Below are positions 59,973-64,000 of a DNA stretch of 64,000 nucleotides, in pieces. The position numbers and the translations under genes were made by a program. How positions within the stretch are numbered: the first letter of the stretch is position 1; every line of letters starts with the position of its first letter. Origin of the DNA: G963422445 sp963422445 (GTDB taxonomy: Bacteria > Pseudomonadota > Alphaproteobacteria > Thalassobaculales > Thalassobaculaceae); NCBI GenBank assembly GCA_963422445.2, contig OY729512.2, positions 3,906,001 through 3,970,000 on the forward strand. Direction: 5' to 3'. The notes below the pieces were generated by a model. The model worked only from the letters and a program-made list of their open reading frames with translations. It ran no database searches and was not told the origin of the DNA.

Positions 59973-61232
59973 ATGTCGGATCCAGAGTCCCACTTTCTCT
60001 ATGACGGTATCATGGAGCCTGGTCCGCAGGCGGCAGCAGCGTTCGATCTTGCGGCACTCGACCGCGATTTCTACGAAAATCCCTACCCGTTTTTCCACGC
60101 ACTCCGGCGCCATGCGCCCGTCAAGCGGCTTGCCGACGGCTCATGGTTCCTAACGCGATATTCCGATCTCGACGCGATTTATCACGACCCGGCATTGTTT
60201 TCGTCCGACAAGACGGTCGAATTTCAGCGCAGCATGGGCGATACACCCCTTTACGAACACCATACGGCCAGCCTGGTCTTCAATGACCCGCCGCGACACA
60301 GTTTCGTGCGCCGGCGTCTCGCTCCCGCATTCACGCCGCGGGCGCTGAGGGCGCTGGAATCCAGGGTCCGCAAGGTCGTCACGACCACGCTCGACCGCAT
60401 ATCGGATCTGCAGGAATTCGATCTACTGCATGATTTCGCGATGACGCTGCCGATCGAACTGATCGGCGACATGCTGGGAATACCGCAGGCCGATCGTCAC
60501 CGTCTGTCACCTTGGGCCGTCGCGATCCTGAGTGGGCTGGAAGCTGATCTTTCGCCCGAAGGTCTGGCCAGCGGCAGTGACGCGGTCGAGGAGTTCAAGG
60601 CTTATCTTTGCTGGCTGATTGCCGAGCGGGACCGCAACCCGCTACCCGATGACAGCGGTGAGGTTCTGTCACGGCTGATCGGACCTGACCGTAACGGGGC
60701 GGTGCTTCCTGAGCTCGATCTACTGCACAACTGCATTTTCCTGCTGAATGCCGGGCACGAAACCACGGCAAACACGATAACCAACGGGATCGACGCCCTG
60801 CTACGATTTCCCGACCAGTGCGAAAAGCTGCGCAAGGATCCCGACCTTATCGACAGCACGGTCGAGGAACTATTGCGATTCGAGAGCGTCGTACAACTCA
60901 ACAACCGAAAACTCACCGCCGATACGACGATCAATAACGTGACCTTACGCTGCGGCGATTATGTTTGGATGGCCGTCGGCGCGGCCAATCGGGATCCCGC
61001 CGTTTTCGCCGACCCGGATCGACTGGATGTATCACGCCGGCCGAACCGGCACCTGGCCTTCGCTGCCGGCATCCATGCCTGCGCCGGCTTGTCGCTTGCA
61101 CGGATGGAAGTTCGGGTCGCCGTCGGTGAGTTCGTTCGGCGCTTCGGAAACATCGAGCCCACCGGGCAACCAGTGCATCATCCTCGAGCCCGGTTCCGCG
61201 GATTTGTCACCTACCCCGTCCGCATTACCTGA
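59973..61232 (+). CDS. Cytochrome P450
   Basis: 419 residues, soluble bacterial class. I-helix 'IFLLNAGHETTANTITNGID' (~261, oxygen-activating AGxxT), K-helix ExxR in 'VEELLRFESVVQLNNRK', and the heme-Cys loop 'LAFAAGIHACAGLSLARMEV' with Cys at ~369. The loop starts FAAG rather than the usual FGxG, as in some CYP families. No ferredoxin or ferredoxin reductase gene adjoins it. It lies 212 bp after coxM and may be transcribed separately. The substrate is unknown. Confidence 0.93.
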   Translation: MSDPESHFLYDGIMEPGPQAAAAFDLAALDRDFYENPYPFFHALRRHAPVKRLADGSWFLTRYSDLDAIYHDPALFSSDKTVEFQRSMGDTPLYEHHTASLVFNDPPRHSFVRRRLAPAFTPRALRALESRVRKVVTTTLDRISDLQEFDLLHDFAMTLPIELIGDMLGIPQADRHRLSPWAVAILSGLEADLSPEGLASGSDAVEEFKAYLCWLIAERDRNPLPDDSGEVLSRLIGPDRNGAVLPELDLLHNCIFLLNAGHETTANTITNGIDALLRFPDQCEKLRKDPDLIDSTVEELLRFESVVQLNNRKLTADTTINNVTLRCGDYVWMAVGAANRDPAVFADPDRLDVSRRPNRHLAFAAGIHACAGLSLARMEVRVAVGEFVRRFGNIEPTGQPVHHPRARFRGFVTYPVRIT

Positions 61233-61274
61233 CCGGTCCAAGCATTGGCAGTTGTGCCGTGCCGGTGTCAGTTG

Positions 61275-61988
61275 TCAGCTATCGTGAAATGTGAACAAGA
61301 TATCGACCGGCTCCCGCTGGGTAATCAAAGTGCACTCTGGCCGGCCCCAGTCGGCATGGCCAATTGCCATGCCACATACTACGATATAGTCATCCCCGAT
61401 GTCAACAAACTGGCGTATCGTTTTGTGATAAGATGAAAAAGCCGCTTGCGGACAGGTCTCCAGACCATGGCTGCGTGCCAGAATCATCACGTTTTCGAGA
61501 AACATCCCGAAATCCAACCAACTCCCGATTCTGAGATCCCGGTGGATGGTGAAAAAAATACCAACCGGCGCATCGAAAAAGACTAGATTCCTGTCGTGCT
61601 GGATCTTGGTCTTGACATAATCGCCCTTTTCAATACCGAGGAGGCCGTACAGATCCCAACCGACCTTTCGTCGCCGGCTGCGATAGGGTTCGAAGAACTT
61701 CGGAGGATAGTAGGGAAACTCGGACTCGTTGACGTCGTCAGAATCGTTCGTTGCCGTCATCAGGCCTTCGGTCGTCCGCTTCAATGCCGCACCGGTCAGA
61801 ACATGACCTTGCCAGGGCTGCATGTTGGTGCCGCTCGGCGCGCGGCCCGCGAGCGACAGGATGCGCCTGACTGTCTCGATCGGAACCGGTGTTGGCAGGA
61901 ATCCCCTCAGGGAACGGCGCTGCGAAACTGCTTCTTCGACCGGATTCAGGTCATCGTAGCCAGACTCGATAATCGGAGCTTTGTTCAT
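61275..61988 (-). CDS. Nitroreductase family protein
   Basis: 237 residues from ATG 61988 (upstream in-frame starts at 62036 and 62120 have no ribosome site and give an unusual N-tail). FMN-binding signatures: 'AVSQRRSLRGFLPTPVPIET' (RRSxRxF), 'LSLAGRAPSGTNMQPWQGHV' (APSxxNxQPW), and C-terminal 'VCGMAIGHADWGRPECTLIT'. It should reduce nitro groups, quinones or enones using NAD(P)H. It is convergent with the P450 gene, the stops being 42 bp apart, and divergent from the MoxR gene. Confidence 0.88.
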   Translation of the reverse strand: MNKAPIIESGYDDLNPVEEAVSQRRSLRGFLPTPVPIETVRRILSLAGRAPSGTNMQPWQGHVLTGAALKRTTEGLMTATNDSDDVNESEFPYYPPKFFEPYRSRRRKVGWDLYGLLGIEKGDYVKTKIQHDRNLVFFDAPVGIFFTIHRDLRIGSWLDFGMFLENVMILARSHGLETCPQAAFSSYHKTIRQFVDIGDDYIVVCGMAIGHADWGRPECTLITQREPVDILFTFHDS

Positions 61989-62201
61989 TGGTTCTGTGTC
62001 TGCAGGTTGTCGGGATGTCGCAGCATGCGCGGTCATGGGCAATATATCGTTGCCAAAGGTCAAGCCAAATTTCGCCGACGCCGACGATTCTACCAGGATA
62101 CCATCCTTGCGATAGAGCATTCCGGGCGCATTTTGAGTCGCCGGTTGCCGGGCCGCATGGTATCTGAACCGGTGTTTTTTGAACGTCAGTCAGTCCGCCT
62201 C

Positions 62202-63125
62202 ATGAAACCTGCCCTGCCCGCATCCGTTGAAGATACGCTCGCCCTGCTTACCGACGGGCAGTACATCGCCGATCTGTCACTGGCGACGGCTCTGCATCTT
62301 TCGCTAGCGCTCCAGCGTCCATTGTTTCTCGAGGGCGAAGCGGGGACCGGCAAGACCGAAATCGCGAAGGTCCTCGCCACAACCCTCGGTCTCCGGCTGA
62401 TCCGCCTCCAATGTTACGAAGGCCTTGATGTGTCCTCGGCCGTCTACGAGTGGAACTATGCCCGGCAAATGCTCGAGATTCGATTGGCGGAAGCGACCGG
62501 CACCACCGACCGGGCCCATCTCACCCGTGATCTGTTTTCTGACGATTTCCTGATCAAGCGGCCATTGCTGCAGGCCCTCGAATCGGGACCTGACGGCGTT
62601 CCGGTTCTGCTGATTGACGAACTCGACCGTACGGATGAACCCTTCGAAGCCTATCTCCTCGAGATTCTTTCCGATTTCCAGATTACGATCCCGGAGATCG
62701 GACCGGTTCGGGCCGAGACCGCGCCAATCGTGATCATCACATCGAACCGGACACGTGAAATCCACGACGCCTTGAAACGGCGTTGCTTCTACTACTGGGT
62801 CGATTATCCGTCGGCCGAACGCGAAATGGCAATCCTTCGCGTCAAAGCACCCAATATACCGGACGATCTCAGCCGCCAGGTCGTCGGCTTTGTCCAGAAA
62901 CTGCGGGAGATGGATCTGTTCAAGCTGCCGGGTGTGGCCGAGACCATCGATTGGGTTCATGCCCTGGTTCAACTCGATCATCTGGCCCTTGACCCTGCCG
63001 CCATCGATAATACGCTCGGTATTCTTCTCAAATACCAGGACGACATCACCCGGATTCAGGGCAGCGAGGCCAATCGCCTGTTGACGGAAGTCCGGAGTGC
63101 GCTGGCAACTCCGGCCAGAGTCTGA
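62202..63125 (+). CDS. MoxR-type AAA ATPase (CoxD-like)
   Basis: 307 residues from ATG 62202. Walker A 'LFLEGEAGTGKTEIAKVLAT' (~41-60), Walker B 'PVLLIDELDRTDEPFEAYLL', sensor 1 'PIVIITSNRTREIHDALKRR'. MoxR ATPases of this subgroup (CoxD) act with a VWA partner (CoxE) in maturation of the Mo-Cu or molybdenum site of CoxL-type hydroxylases. The next gene is such a partner, 12 bp away. Together with coxS-L-M ~3 kb upstream this suggests a complete enzyme-plus-maturation set interrupted by the P450 and nitroreductase genes. Confidence 0.92.
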   Translation: MKPALPASVEDTLALLTDGQYIADLSLATALHLSLALQRPLFLEGEAGTGKTEIAKVLATTLGLRLIRLQCYEGLDVSSAVYEWNYARQMLEIRLAEATGTTDRAHLTRDLFSDDFLIKRPLLQALESGPDGVPVLLIDELDRTDEPFEAYLLEILSDFQITIPEIGPVRAETAPIVIITSNRTREIHDALKRRCFYYWVDYPSAEREMAILRVKAPNIPDDLSRQVVGFVQKLREMDLFKLPGVAETIDWVHALVQLDHLALDPAAIDNTLGILLKYQDDITRIQGSEANRLLTEVRSALATPARV

Positions 63126-63137
63126 CCGGAACGCGAC

Positions 63138-64000
63138 GTGAACATCCCGGCACCCGTCCCTTCCCTGCCCGAGGCAACTCCCAATGGACGTCTCGTTGAT
63201 AACATCATGTTCTTCGGGCGCGTGCTGCGAGCGGCCGGGCTTCCAGTCGGACCAGGCAAGGTAGTTGACGCTGTACGCGCGATCGAATGCGCCGGTATCA
63301 CCGATCGACAGACCTTCTACTGGGCTTTGCATGCGGTGTTCGTGAACCGACGGGATCAGCGGACCATTTTTGATCAGGCGTTCCATATTTTCTGGCGGAA
63401 TCCACACCTGCTCGAACGCATGATGCAGATGATCCTGCCAACGTTCCGCACCGGTGTGCCCGAACACCAGCCGGAACTCAGCCGGCGGGTCGAGGAAGCT
63501 CTCTCGGATAACGGCGTTTCCACCGAAGGCACGACAGAGGACGAGGCGGAACTGCAATTCGATGCAGCCACGACCTATTCAGCCGCCGAAGTTCTGCAGA
63601 ACAAGGACTTCGAAAAGATGAGTGCGGAAGAAATCGAAGCAGCGCGGACCGTGATCGCCCAAATGCGGCTGCCGGTTGCCGAAATACCGACCCGGCGTCT
63701 CGTGCCACATCCGCGCCACCATCGAATCGATATGCGCAGAACTCTCCGCGCGTCGCTCCGCAATGGCGGCAAGGACATCCCGATACGCTTTCGCCGTCCC
63801 CAACGTAAACCGCCGCCTATCGTGGTGCTTTGCGACATATCAGGATCGATGAGCCGATATTCCCGGATGTTGCTGCATTTTCTGCATGTCCTGACCAACG
63901 ACCGGTCCCGTGTCCATACTTTCCTGTTCGGTACGAGACTGACCAATGTGACGCGATATCTGCGATACCGCGACGTTGATGAAGCCTTGGACAAGGTCGG
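63138..64000 (+). CDS. VWA domain protein, CoxE-like (runs off the window)
   Basis: At least 287 residues from GTG 63138 with GGA eight bases upstream and a 12-bp gap to the ATPase gene. The N-terminal part is 'NGRLVDNIMFFGRVLRAAGL', 'WALHAVFVNRRDQRTIFDQA', 'ERMMQMILPTFRTGVPEHQP'. The VWA fold begins 'PPIVVLCDISGSMSRYSRML' with the MIDAS DxSGS, then 'LLHFLHVLTNDRSRVHTFLF' and 'GTRLTNVTRYLRYRDVDEAL'. CoxE proteins work with CoxD. The gene is cut by the window edge at 64000. Confidence 0.9.
   Translation, partial: MNIPAPVPSLPEATPNGRLVDNIMFFGRVLRAAGLPVGPGKVVDAVRAIECAGITDRQTFYWALHAVFVNRRDQRTIFDQAFHIFWRNPHLLERMMQMILPTFRTGVPEHQPELSRRVEEALSDNGVSTEGTTEDEAELQFDAATTYSAAEVLQNKDFEKMSAEEIEAARTVIAQMRLPVAEIPTRRLVPHPRHHRIDMRRTLRASLRNGGKDIPIRFRRPQRKPPPIVVLCDISGSMSRYSRMLLHFLHVLTNDRSRVHTFLFGTRLTNVTRYLRYRDVDEALDKV

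Noticed and set aside
1..64000. CRISPR arrays, tRNA genes or a tRNA attachment site for the island
   Set aside because: No regularly spaced short repeats and no cloverleaf-like sequence were seen by eye at the island borders or elsewhere.

Overview
The window looks like a chromosomal segment of a high-GC alphaproteobacterium, possibly Rhodospirillales-like. This rests on gene content: isovaleryl-CoA dehydrogenase and beta-oxidation genes, an ADP-forming acyl-CoA synthetase, a DUF3750 protein, a MetA with the acetyl-type residue, a form II 'cox' molybdenum hydroxylase operon, and a plasmid-type gene module common in alphaproteobacteria. No rRNA, tRNA or CRISPR array was seen.

Layout. (1) 1-1 kb: the 3' end of an indolepyruvate ferredoxin oxidoreductase-like gene and a DUF3750 gene. 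(2) 1.1-5 kb: a scrap yard with a frameshifted IS5-type transposase, an IS1634-type remnant interrupted by a decayed IS5 copy, and a broken DUF262 gene. (3) 5-12.6 kb, minus strand: an intact catabolic block (RidA, Tag, isovaleryl-CoA dehydrogenase, enoyl-CoA hydratase, ADP-forming acyl-CoA synthetase, a pair of acyl-CoA dehydrogenases). (4) 12.9-16.1 kb: an IS66-like transposon with perfect 25-bp inverted repeats that carries a DUF4338 (DruA-family) gene. (5) 16.1-18.5 kb: an AAA-TOPRIM (OLD/PARIS-like) ATPase and a HigBA-type toxin-antitoxin pair. (6) 18.8-48.3 kb: an eroded plasmid or integrative-element module (zinc-ribbon repeat protein, MoxR ATPase, DUF3150-like, VWA/DUF2201, ParB, GHKL ATPase, strawberry-notch methyltransferase-helicase, DUF1778-GNAT pair, RadC, SLOG, SSB, AlkB, TOPRIM, DUF4326-NADAR). 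Most of its genes carry frameshifts or internal deletions, while small ones such as ssb and the DUF1778-GNAT pair are intact. (7) Inside this module a RIT element (three overlapping tyrosine recombinases, about 90-bp inverted repeats) splits the MoxR gene. An IS4/Tn5-type element with a DUF4338 domain fused to its transposase sits behind the AlkB remnant with a 9-bp target duplication and hosts an IS630. (8) 48.3-53.7 kb: an IS1634 element, two oppositely oriented halves of another DUF4338-IS4 element, a Lon-like protease remnant, and an intact IS5 copy. (9) 54-64 kb: ordinary chromosome with metA, an IS30 scrap, coxS-coxL-coxM (form II), a cytochrome P450, a nitroreductase, and coxD/coxE-type maturation genes. 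The last gene runs off the window.

The main novelty candidate is the repeated link, three times in 40 kb and in two formats (translationally coupled and fused), between DUF4338/DruA-family domains and two unrelated DDE transposases. This suggests the domain known from Druantia phage defence is also a transposition module. The second theme is an island decaying by clean internal deletions that remove catalytic or DNA-binding motifs (ParB helix-turn-helix, strawberry-notch DEAH region, transposase DDE residues).
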